Position numbers and translations under genes: made by a program. Source: Puccinellia tenuiflora (lineage: Eukaryota > Streptophyta > Magnoliopsida > Poales > Poaceae). From it: a stretch of DNA of 64,000 bases. Under the pieces are notes generated by a model. That model did no database searches, was not told where the DNA came from, and was given only the letters and a program-made list of their open reading frames with translations. The DNA lies in assembly GCA_012064385.1 (NCBI GenBank), contig QRDG01001825.1, positions 124,001 to 188,000 of the forward strand, given 5' to 3'. This document shows, piece by piece, positions 1 through 11,900 of the stretch (position 1 is the first letter of the stretch; each line of letters opens with the position of its first letter).

Positions 1-1493
1 CCCAAGCTTAGACTCTTGTGACTTCTTAAATATTTAAGAGGAGGGTCCATGGGGAGACTCCCCGAGCTTAAGCTTTTATCCCTTTTTGATCTTCGTTTAT
101 CACCTCGATCCTAGATACTTGAAAACTTCCTTCACGCAAAACTTATAGCAACTTCATTAGAGGGTTAGTCCACAAAAACATATCTTCCTTCAGTTTCAAA
201 GCACATATCATGAACTTATTTTTAAACATTAGCTACTGTCACAAAGGTCTAAGTAAAGCTCTTGACCTCAAAAGAACTTCACTTTGCCCGTAAAAGAAGC
301 AATGCAAACTAAGGATAGAATCTGTCAAAAACAGAACACACTGTAAAGATTAATTTTTTCGGGGGTACTTATGGACCTCAAATCAGAAAACTTAACTAAA
401 GAAAGGTAGACAAAACCCTGATGCTTTCTTTCAAAAATTTGCAGCCACATATGACGTTAAGTGATTGTTTGGATTTTCGAACAGTGAAGAACAGAAATTT
501 GTTTCTGCACAGCAAACTCACCAATTCGTCTTCCTCTCTTTAGAGGTTATTCTTGGCACCAAAACCAAAACAAAAATATACAAGGGAGTTGTTACAATGG
601 TAACATCACCCAAACTAAAAGAAAAAAAATAAATGGAAGGTAAAAATGGGTTGCCTCCCATAAGCGCTTTTCCTTTAACGCCTTTTAGATAGGCAAAAGG
701 GCAAATCAAGTTTTATCAGTATCAAACCATCGTCATCTTTGCGAACCACATTACCTTTTTACTACCTTCAGTAGACCTCTCACATAAACAATCAACCTCA
801 GTTATGTAGGGTTGGGAGTCATCCTTGTTGTCCTTTGTGGTTTGCTCTCTTCATCAAAAAGATTTTCAGGTGAGATCCAAGCAAATTATCTATCAGCGCA
901 TCAGCTATCCCTAAAAGTTTGAAAGGGATAGAACATTGGAATCTTCTTTCTTTTCAGTAGTAGAAGTGTCTTTTCCCAAGTTGCATCCCTAACATCTAAG
1001 GAATAATGAACATTGGGATAGGCTCCAGACAACATAATGAACAAAATATTATCAAATTCATGGAGAAGAATATCTAGCACATAATCTTTTTCTTCCCCTT
1101 TCTCCATGTTATCAAGTTTAAGAAACATTTGCTGAAATATTGGGTTAAGATTAACAAACCTATGCTCAAGTCGATTCACCAAACAAGAGATAGCAGCATC
1201 ATAATTATGGGTGAGCTCAACTATAGATCTTTTCTTATGAGCAAAAGCTTGCTAGAAAAATTGAGGAACTATCAATATTATCTCTACCAATAATGTCCCC
1301 ACTTCCAATCTTAATATTTTTCATACCAAACTCCGGAGGAAACATAGCTACTAGGCAAAACAAGAAAAAACTATTTGCTGGAATTTTTAAGCAAACGAAA
1401 GGCAAAACAAGACTAACAAAAATATACTAAGCAAGACAATAACAAGTAGTAGAGTAAAGGATGTGTGAAACACCCCTATCTGAAGCTTCCAAG
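1..1493 (-). mobile_element. Athila-like Gypsy internal remnant
   Basis: This is the internal region of a decayed LTR retrotransposon read on the minus strand, inferred from the minus-strand primer-binding site at 1494-1511 and the LTR-like sequence to its right. Around 640-700 the minus strand carries a stretch typical of grass Athila-type elements (a run reading GGCGTTAAAGGAAAAGCGCT followed by GGGAGGCAACCCA). One short minus-strand reading frame (901-1182, 93 residues) is present, but I do not recognise it and it has no clear Gag, protease or RT motif. No gag-pol reading frame survives, so this is a deletion derivative. Family placement is inference from the primer and these landmarks. Confidence 0.5.
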
Positions 1494-1511
1494 TCCCCGG
1501 CAACGGCGCCA
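1494..1511 (-). other. Primer-binding site, tRNA-Asp type
   Basis: The plus strand reads tccccggcaacggcgcca, identical to the 3' end of plant tRNA-Asp, so the minus strand carries the complementary primer-binding site. A degenerate second copy lies at 1563-1580 (tcccaggcaatggcgtca). The primer match sets the orientation of the element as minus. Confidence 0.75.
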
Positions 1512-1591
1512 TAAAAAGAGCTATTGCTGGGAGACTTGGTAGTTCGAGAAGTCTTCTTCAAATCCCAGGCAATGGCGTCAGAAAAAGAGCT

Positions 1592-1725
1592 TGATGACGT
1601 GGATCACACGTTCGCTGGGGAAACCCAAGAGGAAGGTACGATGCAGCAAAGCAGCAGTTTCCCTTGATTACAAAACCAAGGTTATCTAACCAGTAGGACT
1701 TGGAGAAGGCTTAGCAAGGTGTCAA
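1592..1725 (-). repeat. Truncated LTR of the Athila-like element
   Basis: Sequence just beyond the degenerate primer-binding site starts with TG in plus orientation (the CA end of a minus-strand LTR). It continues until the Copia element begins at 1726. The rest of the LTR is not found elsewhere in the window. Confidence 0.4.
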
Positions 1726-3408
1726 TGTTGGAGATATGCCCAAGAGGAATAATAAAGATTATTAATCATCATATTTCCCATTCATGATAAATGTTTATTA
1801 TCCATGCTATAATTGTATTAATCGGAAACAAATACATGTGTGGAATATAACGACAAAGTGTCCTAGTAAGCCTCTCATAACTAGTTTGTTTTGATCAAGT
1901 GTGGTTAGAAGTTTCCTAACCAAGGATTTATGAATCACTTGATAAACGGAGTTATATCATGGGAGATGATATAATGGACGGACCCATTTTAATAGATGTC
2001 AAATATATTTTCCTTAGACCATGAGATTATGTCACTCCCGTCTACCGGAGGAATACTTTGTGGACATCAAACGTCACTTTGTAACTGGGTAATTATAAAG
2101 GTGTCTTTCAGGTATCTCCATAGTAGGTTGTTGGGTCACATGAATCAAGACTGGGATTTGTCCGTCCAAGCAGTGGATAGATATCTCTGGGCCCTCTCAG
2201 TAGCATAGCATCCAAAAGCTTGCAAGCATATGAATAAGTAGCTAGTCATAAGGATCCTATCCTATGGAACGAGTAAAGAGAACTTGTCAGAAACGAGATT
2301 AATCAGATATGGAGATATCGGTGATTAAGTCTCGGGCAAGTAATATATCTTGAGACAAAAGGAATCATATATGGATTAATTGAATCCCAGACATTGTGGT
2401 TCAATCGATAAGTACTTCATTGACTATGTAGGATTCAATATGGACATCCCCGTCCCGGTATTGATTGTTGATTGGATCATGTCTGCATGTTCTCGAACCC
2501 GCAGGGTCACACACTTAACGCTTCGATGTAGTTAGGGCTCGAGATAAATGATGGTGTGAACGAATATTGATTCGGAGTCTCGGATGGGATCCTAGACATC
2601 ACGATGAGTTCCGGAAGAGTCCGGAGATAAAGATTCATATAAGGAAAGTTGTTTCCGAAGGTGTCGGAAAAGGTTCGGTAATTTTCCGGCAGGGTACCGG
2701 AAGTTTCTAGAAGGTTCCGGAAGGTTCCATGGGTGGGCCCACCTGTCTTGCGGGGTCACATGGACCAAAGGGGTGGTGTAGCAGCCCACATGGGCCAGCC
2801 ACACCAGTCTCAAGGCCCAAGCGGCAAAGGGTGGGGCGGCGCCCCAAAACCCTAACCCTAGGGCTTGGCTTGGGGGCCAAACCTCCCTGGCCGCCGGCCC
2901 TAGGGGTGGGGCGGCACACCCCTGGCCTCCTATATAAGGAGGGCCAGAGCAGGGGGTTTCGCACCCCTGCTCCTCCCAAGCCGCCGCCCCCCTGCTGCCA
3001 CGCTCCTCCTCTTCTCTCTCCCGCAGCCGCTTAGCGAAGCCCTGCCGCGATCTCCACCTATCCACCACCACCACACCGTCGTCATGCTGTTGAGATCTCG
3101 CAAGCCTCTCCATCACCTCTTGCAGGATCAAGATCGTGGAGTCTTCATCGAGCTGAACGTGTGGATACCGCGGAGGTGCTGCTCGTGCGGCGCTTCGGAT
3201 CAGATAATACATCTCCTCGCGACTAGACGAGTCTAGTTGCGGGGATCGACTAGCCAACCCCTGCCTCGACAAAACACGCTCGGTTTTTTCTTTGAGGGTG
3301 AGATTTGATCTCCTCTTTCTACCACCTTCTAGTAGATTGTGATCTGTTTTTGGGTTTTATTCCGCCTCTTTGCGTAGGAATTTTTTGTTTCTATGTTGCG
3401 AACCTACA
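1726..3408 (+). repeat. 5' LTR of the Copia element (1683 bp)
   Basis: Starts TGTTGGAG and ends CTACA, directly followed by the initiator-Met primer site. It has a cluster of ttccgg motifs (about 2600-2730), a GC-rich stretch, a TATA box at 2931 and a T-rich 3' part. Length and landmarks fit the long LTRs of the BARE/Angela group. Confidence 0.85.
2931..2937 (+). promoter_or_regulatory. TATA box of the Copia LTR promoter
   Basis: tatataa sits between ctggcctcct and aggagggccag. These flanks pair with one bulged base, so the TATA core lies at the loop of a short inverted repeat. Confidence 0.65.
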
Positions 3409-3409
3409 G

Positions 3410-3421
3410 TGGTATCAGAGC
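3410..3421 (+). other. Primer-binding site, initiator tRNA-Met
   Basis: TGGTATCAGAGC, the standard Copia primer site complementary to initiator tRNA-Met, one base after the LTR end. Confidence 0.9.
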
Positions 3422-4645
3422 CTAGATCTATTCATAGATGTTGGTGCGATTAGAACACAAGGAGTTGCGGGCGTTGATATTTTTGTTGCTACCTTTCCGC
3501 GTGTATTTGATCTTGTCAGACGCATGATCGAAGCGGCCCGGACCAACTTTACTCGTCCGCGTACGAGAGGACCGGTTCCACGATTGACATGCAACTTGTA
3601 TTGCATAAGTGGCTTGCGGGTGTCTGTTTCTCTAGCTATAGTGAGATGCGATCTACAATGTAAGGACTTTAAAAAGGATGAGTAAATAAGCAACTTTTAT
3701 ATCACCGTTGTAGCTTTGCGTAGATTAGAACGGTTCTATCTCATGACCCATAGAAGCCACGTAAAAATTGCATAAACAAATTAGAGGAATCTTACTTGTT
3801 TTTGCAGGGTTTGTGATATGGTATGGCCAAGATGTGATTTGTGATAATGTATGCAATGATCATGTTTTGTAATTTTCACGACTTGCATGTCGATGAGTAC
3901 GGCAACCGGCAGGAGCCTTATGGTTGTCTCTTTATTATGTATGACATGCGTGTCACTTTGACGCCATGTAATTGCTTTACTTTATCGCTAAGAGTAGCAA
4001 TAGTCGTAGTTGCAATAGTTGGTGGAGACAATCATGAGATGGCGACGTCATGCTGGTGGTGATGGAGATCATGCCGGTGCTTTGGAGATGGAGATCAAAT
4101 GCAAAGAAAAGGCTATACCATGTCACAGATTAAATTGCATGTGATGTTTATCCTTTTATGCACCTTATTGCTTGCTTAGATTTGATCGCGACAGTAGCAT
4201 GATAAGGTGATCTCTCTCATTAATATCAAGACGTGTTCTCCCCTAGTATGCGTCGTTGCAAAAGTTCGTCGTTTTGAAGCACCACGTGATGATCGGTGTG
4301 ATAGACTCTACGTTCGCATACAACGGGTGTAAGCCAGATTTATACATGCGGAAATACTATGGTTTCCTTGACGAGCCTAGAATGTACCATACATGGCCTC
4401 GGAACACACGAACCGAAAGGTTAAACAGGAGTCATATGGAAGATATGATCAACATGGCGATGTTCACCTTTGAAGCTACATCATCTCACGTGATGATCGG
4501 TTATGGTGTAGTGGATTTAGATCGTGTGTCACTAAACAACCTGAGAGATGTTGAGTTTAGTGGGAGTTTGTTTGTAATTTAGATTAACTCGAACAAACTA
4601 TCATGAACATAGTCTGAACACCTTTTGCAAATATGTTGTAGATCA
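3422..4645 (+). other. Copia leader, non-coding
   Basis: About 1.2 kb between primer site and gag start. Small open frames occur (for example 4256-4582), but none resembles a known domain. This is the expected untranslated leader of a BARE-type element. Confidence 0.6.
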
Positions 4646-5613
4646 ATGGCCCGTCCCAGTACCATCATGAATTTTAACGCGGTCCTAGAGAAAGACAAGC
4701 TGAAAGACGATGGAAGCAATTTCTCAGATTGGTTCATGAATCTGAAGATTATCCTCACTGCTGCCAAGAAACGTTATGTCCTCGATGCAGCGCTAGGCCA
4801 GGATCCAGTAGAGGGGGCAGCTGAAGATGTTAGGAACATCTGGGCAGCCCGTTCTGAGGACCACGAGATAGTTAAGTGCGGTCTGTTATATGGCTTAGGA
4901 CCAAAGCTCCAAAAACGTTTTGAGCACCATAGCGAATTTGAGATGATGGGTCAACTGAAAGAAATGTTTCAGACCCAAGCCAAGGTGGATAGGTATGAGG
5001 CCTCCTCCAAATTATTTAGCTGTATGATGGAAGAGAACAGCTCCGTCAGTGAACACGTGCTCAAAATGTCTGGGTACGGTGATCGTCTGGCGCAGCTGGG
5101 TGTTGTGATTCCCAATGAGTTGGGCATTTCCGTGTTCTCCAGTCACTTCCACCAAGCTACAAAAGCTTCGTGATGAACTATACATGCAAGGGATGGAAAA
5201 ACTCTTCCTGAGCTCTTCGCAATGTTAAAGACAGCGGAGGTAGAAATCAGAAGGAGCATCAAGTGTTGATGGTCAACAAGACCACCAGTTTCAAGAAGAG
5301 GGGAAAGAGAGACAACTTCAAGAAGGGCGGCAAGTCATCTGCTGCGCCTACGAAGAAGTCAAAGAAAGGTCCTAAGTCTGACACTGAGTGCTTCTACTGC
5401 AAGGGGTCTGGACACTGGAAGCGCAACTGCCCAAAGTATCTAGCAGATAAGAAGGTTGGCAACGTCAAACAAGGTATATGTGATATACACGTATTGATCT
5501 GTATCTTACAAGTGCTCGTAGGTGCCTGGGTATTAATACTGGTTCAGTTGCTAACATATGTAACTCGAAATAGGAACTGTGGAATAGACGACGCTTGGCA
5601 AGAGACGAGGTGA
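4646..5613 (+). pseudogene. Copia gag remnant with CCHC zinc knuckle
   Basis: The start chosen is the ATG at 4646 (MARPSTIMNF), after which a Copia Gag-type sequence with an N-terminal SDWFMNLKIILTAAKK segment runs to a stop at 5171-5173. The continuing Gag sequence is then in another frame to 5613, showing a frameshift near 5140. The nucleocapsid zinc knuckle C-X2-C-X4-H-X4-C is intact at 5389-5430 (CFYCKGSGHWKRNC), preceded by a Lys-rich basic tract. Gag would package element RNA into virus-like particles. It is part of the same decayed polyprotein as the integrase and RT pieces downstream. Confidence 0.8.
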
Positions 5614-5780
5614 CGATGCGCGTTAGAAATGGATCAAAAGTTGAAGTCATCGCCGTCGGCACGCTCCCTCTACATCTACCTTCAGGATTAGTTTTAAACC
5701 TCAATAATTGTTATTTGGTGCCTACGTTAAGCATGAACATTATCTGGATCTTGTTTATTGCAAGACGGTTATTCATTTAA
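5480..5780 (+). pseudogene. Copia aspartic protease remnant
   Basis: Downstream of the zinc knuckle the expected protease active site (D-T-G) appears near 5533-5545, but the frame is shifted and the first codon of the triad reads AAT rather than an Asp codon. An open frame at 5595-5780 carries the downstream part of the protease-like region (VGTLPLHLPSGLVLNLNNCYL-type segment, split by frame changes). The catalytic residue is therefore probably lost. This is inference from position and residual similarity to the family. Confidence 0.5.
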
Positions 5781-7361
5781 ATCAGAGAACTATGGTGTTT
5801 CTATTTATATGGATAATATCTTTATGGACATGCACCTGAAGTGAATGGTTTTTTCTGTTGAATCTCGATAGTAGTGATACACATGTTCATAACATTGATA
5901 CCAAATGATGTAAACTGAATGATGATAACCCCATACTTGTGGCACTGCCATTTAGGTCATATTGGTGTAAATCGCATGAAGAAACTCCATTCCGATGGAC
6001 TTCTGGATTGACTTGATTTCGAATCATTTGAAACTTGTGAACCATGCCTCATGGGCAAGATGACTCGAACACCATTCTCCGGCACAATGGAGAGAGCAAC
6101 GGACTTGGTACGTGAGTTGGGTTTAGAACGTCATGAGACTCAGTTCGGATTGTTCTCTGCAACTCGGGAACATGAAGTTGAAATCGCGGCTTGGAGCCTT
6201 CTCGCTTAGTAAGCCGCCTTCGGCCCTTCCTCCTTCTTACTCTGTTCGGTATTCGCTCGTGGGAAATTATACATACTGATGTGTGCGGTCCAATGAGTGT
6301 TGCAGCACGCGGTGGATATCGTTATTTCTTGACCTTCACTGATGATTTAAGTAGATATGGGTATATTTATTTAATGAAACACAAGTCTGAACCGTTTGAA
6401 AAGTTCAAAGAATTTCAGAGTGAAGTAGAGAATCATCGTAACAGAAAATAAAATTTCTCCGATCTGTCGTGGAGGTGAATATTTGAGTTATGAATTTGGT
6501 ATGCATTTAAAGACATGTGGAATTGTTTCACAACTCACGCCACCTAGAACACCACAGCGTAATGGTGTGTCTGAACATCGTAATCGTACTTTATTGGATA
6601 TGGTGCGATCTATGATGTCTCTTACTGATCTGCCACTATCCTTTTGGAGCTATGCATTAGAGACAGCCGCATTCACTTTAAATAGGGCACCATAAAAATC
6701 CGTTGAGACGACTCCATACGAGCTGTGGTTTGGCAAGAAGGCGAAGTTATCGTTTCTTAAAGTTTTGGGTAGCGAGGCTTATGTGAAAAGACTTCAACTT
6801 GATAATCTCGAACCCAAATCGGAAAAATGCGTCTTCATAGGATACCCTAAGGAATCTATTGGGTATACCTTCTACCATAGAACTGAGGGCAAGATCTTTG
6901 TTGCCAAGAACGGTTCCTTTCTGGAGAAGGAGTTTCTCTCGAAAGAAGTGAGTGGGAGGAAAGTAGAGCTTGACGAAGTTGTTGAACCTGTTCTTGAGAT
7001 GCCGAGTAGCGCAGAGCTGGAAGATGTTCCAGAGCAGCCTTCGCCACCTGAAGAAGAAGCAAATGATGGAGATCATAATGCTCCAGACAAAGCTGCTACT
7101 GAACCTCGCAGATCGACGAGGGAACGTACCACCCCTGATTGGTACAACCCTGTCATGAGTGTCATGTTGTTGGACAATGATGAACCTGTGAACTATGAGG
7201 AAGCGATGATGAGCCCTGACTCCGATAAATGGCTAGGAGCCATGAAATCCGAAATAGAATCTATGTATGAAAACCAAGTATGGACTTTGGTGGACTTACC
7301 AAACGACCGTAAGGCCGTTGAGAACAAATGGATATTCAAAAAAAACAGATGCCGACGGTAA
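5781..7361 (+). pseudogene. Copia integrase remnant
   Basis: The HHCC zinc-binding region is visible around 5940-6090 (WHCHLGHIGV, then CEPCLMGK) but is crossed by a stop. The core begins near 6258, with HTDVCGP giving the first catalytic Asp at 6278-6280 and the Glu in GVSEHRNRT at 6573-6575. The second Asp region near 6455-6475 has lost bases, so the catalytic Asp codon is destroyed. About 150 bp of foreign sequence (roughly 6109-6258) sits between the zinc-binding part and the core. The C-terminal part and linker to RT stay open in 6765-7361. Integrase would insert element DNA into the host chromosome; this copy cannot. Confidence 0.75.
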
Positions 7362-8269
7362 GTCACCGTATACAAAGCATGACTTGTCGCAAAGGGTTTC
7401 CGACAAATTCAAGGAGTTGACTACGATGAGACTTCCTCACCAGTAGTGATGCTGAAATCTGTTCGGATTATGTTAGCAATTGCTGCATTCTGATTATGAA
7501 ATTTGGCAAATGGATGTAAAGACCACATTCCTTAATGGTCATATTAAGGAAGAGTTGTACATGGTACAACCCAAAGGTTTTGTGATTCTAAGGGTGTTGA
7601 CAAAGTATGCAAACTTCAGAGGTCCATTTATGGACTGAAGCAAGCATCATGGAGTTGGAATCTCTGGTTTGATGAAGTGATCAAAGGGTTTGGATTTGTC
7701 TAAACTTATGGGGAGGCATGTATTTACAAGAAAGTGAGTGGGAGTTATGTAGCTTTTCTAATACTATATGTGGATGACATATTGTTGATTGGAAATGATA
7801 TAGAACTACTTGAAAGTGTAAAGGCTTATTGGAATAAGAGTTTTTCAATAAAAGACCTTGGCGAAGCAGCGTATATTTTAGGCATTAAAATCTAGAGAGA
7901 TAGATCAAGACGCCTGATAGGGCTTTCACAGACTACTACCTTGACAAGGTTCTAAAGAGGTTCAGAATGGAAGATTCAAAGAAGGGGTTCTTACCAATGT
8001 TGCAAGGAAAGACTTTGAGTAAGACTCAATGTCCCGTCACGGCGGAAGATAGAGAGAAAGTGAACAAAGTTCCCTATGCCTCGGCCATAGGCTCTATCAT
8101 GTATGCCATGCTATGTACTAGACCTGATGTGTGCCATGCTGTTAGTCTAACCAGCAGGTACCAGAGTGGTCCAGGAGTGGAACACTGGACAGCAGTCAAA
8201 AATATCCTTAAGTATCTGAAGAGAACTAAGGATATGTTTCTCGTTTATGGAGGTTACCAAGAGCTTGTC
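7362..8269 (+). pseudogene. Copia reverse transcriptase remnant, cut by the Gypsy insertion
   Basis: RT motifs of the Copia type run in several frames: the N-terminal RT segment (already in the preceding open frame, with EAMMSPDSDKW and ENKWIFK), [14 protein letters not shown] near 7507, [11 protein letters not shown] near 7632, and the catalytic YVDD at 7767-7778. The last open piece, 7967-8267, carries the start of the RNase H region. At least six stops or frameshifts break it. It ends abruptly at the LTR of the Gypsy element. Confidence 0.8.
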
Positions 8270-8679
8270 TGTCGTGGGGCTACCTTTCGGGTCACCCACG
8301 GTGATGGTACTTGGGTCACGCCAAGGAAGGTCCAGCGAAGCCCAAGAAGGATTCCGTATACCACAAGTAGTCGACATTAGGTCGGTGAGGAGGTTTCCAT
8401 ATCTTGTACGTGCAATCGCACCGTCCACCCGAGACCCGGCCTGTAATATAAAGGCCGGGAGGGTGCGCCGTCTAGGGCATCGAATCATTGAACATCGCAT
8501 TGTAGCCACCAATCCATAATTCCAGACAAGCAGGAGTAGGTCTTTACCTCAACTCGAGGGGCCGAACCTGGGTAAATCGCCCCTGTTAGCCGTCGTGTTC
8601 ACCAGCCTGATCTCTCTCTTTCTCCCTCAATCAACCCGGGGTACTCGACCCAGGGATTTGCCGAGCCACAAGCTTGTCA
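8270..8679 (+). repeat. 5' LTR of the Tat Gypsy element
   Basis: 410 bp from TGTCGTGGGGC to AGCTTGTCA. It matches the 3' LTR except for g/a in the gtgcRccg segment, one missing c near 8583, and t/c four bases before its end. Confidence 0.92.
8447..8452 (+). promoter_or_regulatory. TATA box of the Gypsy 5' LTR
   Basis: tataaa lies between cccggcct and aggccggg, an 8-bp perfect inverted repeat. The same arrangement is in the 3' LTR with the TATA box at 20931-20936. Confidence 0.6.
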
Positions 8680-8681
8680 AT

Positions 8682-8698
8682 TGGCGCCGTCTGTGGGA
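8682..8698 (+). other. Primer-binding site of the Gypsy element
   Basis: TGGCGCCGTCTGTGGGA starts two bases after the LTR end. The first nine bases match the complement of tRNA-Asp, but the rest does not, so the primer tRNA is not assigned. Confidence 0.65.
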
Positions 8699-8924
8699 AA
8701 GAACAGATCGCTGGAGTCGTGATCATGCCGGCCTCACCCGCAACCAACAATGCCATCAGCGCGAGGGGATCTACACCGGCTTCCTCGAGTACGTCGAGCA
8801 CTCGCCGGCGGATCTTTCGGCTTACGCCGGATTCCAACAGAGCACGTGGATTACCTTTGGTAGTCTGCGTTATCTGGTGGACAGTCGCGGAACCCTCCGC
8901 CCTACGCAGGCCGCCCTGCGCTCA

Positions 8925-11900
8925 ATGGAGGCGCCTGCATCCATGGCGGCTGCACGGATCGCAACCTCACCCGCTGCGAAGATTACGGAGATCACATCTA
9001 CATCGCCATCTGCGTCAACTTCGACTGCGCCGACCATGCCTTCACCAGTCGCGAAGATCGCATCTGCCGCGGTCAAGGCGACTGCGTCTACTTCGACTAC
9101 ATCAACTTCAACTGCGGCGATCGCATCTGCGGTTGCCAAGAAAAACGCATCTGCTGCTGCCGCGGGGCGAGTCAAGTCCACTCCGACCTACCCGTTCGGG
9201 CGCCAGCCAAGATCCGCACCAGCTTCGACTGCGCCGATTGCATCTACGCATCGGGCAGCCGCCAGTAGCAGCGACCGTGGTACCCACCACGTTGCTGTGA
9301 TCTTCGACAACGAGTACAGCTCAGATGAAGGAAGCACGACAGGGAGCATCAGCCCCACTCGACGGGTCTACCCCGCGCAAGTCTACATGGTCGGCCCATC
9401 AGCACCCGTGTACCCCATGGAAGTCACCCTGCAAGACAAGGTGACGAAACTTACCATCACCCGGGAGCTGGCAATTAGGGCACAGAAGCATGTGGACGAT
9501 GGCACGTTCCCTGCCCCGGAAGATCCACAGGAAGATCGACAGGCGGTCCAGTACTTGCTCTGGAAGGAAGCCGAGCGAATCAAACAGGAAAAAGCCGAGT
9601 TGGCCCGGCGCAAGGAGCTAGCCGACGATTCGAGTGCCAGGAGGGCAGCGCTCACATTCATGTCCGGATCAGAAGAAGTCAATCAAGAAGGAAGGCACAG
9701 AACTCGCATGACGCGGGTGCACGAGGCCGATCGCATCCACCTCACCCGCAACTTGGAGTCATCTTTCTTGGAAGACGAGGACGGAATCCCCATCCCCAGA
9801 ACACCCGCCTCTGCGCTTATGGGAGTCGAGACCTATTTGCGGGTCATGCAGCCGCCGGAAGGAAGCGCCAACGCCCGCGTACACAGGCAGCAGATCCAAG
9901 CCTTGAGGCAAGTCGAGGAAGTTCTGGCAAGAGGAGAACCAGTTGAAGGGATGTACGAGGAACGAGGACGTCGGGACCGTGGAGTCGCACCAGCGGCAAA
10001 TCGGGAACCGATTCGACTGCGACAACTGCAGCCTGGCGAGGATGGCCGCAACGTCGTCACACAGAGAAGGATAGACCGTGCCCGTCGACTGCGAGAAGCA
10101 GGACTCGACGATGATGAAGACCACGAGCCACGTGGAGCCTCGTGTTTCAGTATAAATATTCGCGACACGAAGATGCCGAAAGGCTTCAAGCTAACAGCGG
10201 AGACACCAAAGTACGACGGAAAGCAGCACCCGCAGGATTGGCTGGACGACTACCTTATTGCATGCAGCTGCCAAGGTGGTAATTCGACTACCGCCATGCA
10301 GTACATCCAGCTGATGCTCACAGGGTCCGCCCGCGGGTGGCTCAACACGCAGCCGAAGGATGCCTTCAGGAATTGGGAGGAATTCAGGACCGCATTCATA
10401 AAAGGTTTCCTGGGAACTTACGCCAGGCCAACCACCCTCATCGAGCTCCAAGCTTGCAAACAGGGCCATGAGGAGCGACTCCGTTCGTACATCCAACGGT
10501 GGACCCTGCTCCGCAACACCATGGATGGAGCCACCTCGGAGGACAGAGTCATGGATGCATTCATCTACGGCCTCACCCGTCGCGATCTTCGCGAAGAACT
10601 TGGTAGGCTCAGGCCGAAGAATATGATAGACCTCATGCAGATCGCCAACCAATGGGCAGATGGAGAGGACTCCGTCCGCGACTCAATGCCAGATCCCCAA
10701 CCCAGCAACTGGCGAGAGGGTCGACTGAAAAAGAAACCACGCTTTATCGGCCATGACTCAATAGAGTTAGTAGCGGCGGGATTCGAAACCCCCCGTGAGA
10801 ATGATAGAGGATATAGCCAAGGCGGTGGCAGTGATAGAGGATATAGCCAAGGTGGTGGCAATGATAGAGGATACAGCCAAGGTGGTGGCAGCGGCTACCG
10901 CGGAGATGGAAGTCGCAAGCGCGAGTGGCGCAGACGCATACTCACGGATGAGGAAGAGCTACAGCAACCCTGCAGGCACCACATGTTCAAGGACCCGGAA
11001 ACAGGCAAGTGGGGATCCCGACACCTGTTGAAGGACTGCAAGAAGGCGCAACGGTTGGCCAGGGCCTTCACGCGCGTACTCGCTACGGACGGGCAGCAGG
11101 TTCATCAAGCACCACCCGCGGGACAACCAGTCGCGGGACAGCTGGCAATCAACGCACCACCAGCTCCTCCACCCGCCAACCCAGTGCAAGCAGCATTGGC
11201 TTACTACCCGCAGCAACAACCGCAGCAGCCGCAACAACAGCAGCAGCAACCGCAGCAACAGGACCCTGCCAACGTGTTCCCAGCACCACGTGGGCAGATG
11301 AACATGATACAGAAGGGGCGTCCTTCCAACAGGACCCAGAAGCTCATTACTCGCCAAGTCTTTCAGGCAATCACCAATCCACCCGCAGTACCCGAGTACC
11401 TGAGAGGATCAGAGATAGACATTACCTTCTCCAGGGCTGATCACCCGCCGGCAATACCACGGCCCGGGCACGCCGCTCTGGTAGTCGAAGCTCAGATCGG
11501 GGAGTACACCTTGAAAAAGGTGTTCATGGACGGAGGCAGCGGAATCAACATTCTTTTCGCTGACACACTCAGGCGCATGAACAGGTCAATTTCCAACCTG
11601 ACGCCGTCATCTAATACCTTTCACGGTATAGTACCAGGGCAAGCAGTTACGCCCATGGGAGTAATCACACTCGACGTGATATTCGGCACACCCGACAACT
11701 TCCGGAGGGAGGCAATCGACTTCGAGGTGGTCGACTGGAAATCACAGTACCACGCCATCCTTGGGCGTCCAACTTTTGCAAGGTTCATGGCGATACCACA
11801 CTACGCCTACCTCATGCTCAAGATGCCTGGACCCAAGGGTGTCATCACGGTGAGAGGCGACTTCGACCGATCCGACAGCTGCGACCGCGAGTTCAATAGG

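Larger units (their letters stand above)
1726..8269 (+). mobile_element. BARE/Angela-type Copia element, 5' part only
   Basis: A Copia LTR retrotransposon begins with TGTTGGAGATATGCCCAAGA and runs through LTR, initiator-Met primer site, gag with a CCHC knuckle, a protease remnant, integrase and RT with YVDD. The base order gag-PR-IN-RT is diagnostic for Copia. It is cut at 8269, where a Gypsy LTR begins. The remaining RNase H and the 3' LTR are nowhere in the window. The reading frame carries many stops and frameshifts, so the element is dead and much older than the Gypsy element beside it. The five bases before it are gtcaa; the matching target duplication cannot be tested because the 3' end is missing. 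Confidence 0.85.

Noticed and set aside
1996..3685. Several small frames across the Copia LTR
   Set aside because: They lie in LTR and leader sequence, in both strands, with no domain.
8595..8924. N-terminal extension of the Gypsy gag frame
   Set aside because: The open frame begins inside the LTR, before the primer site, so the ATG at 8595 cannot be the Gag start.
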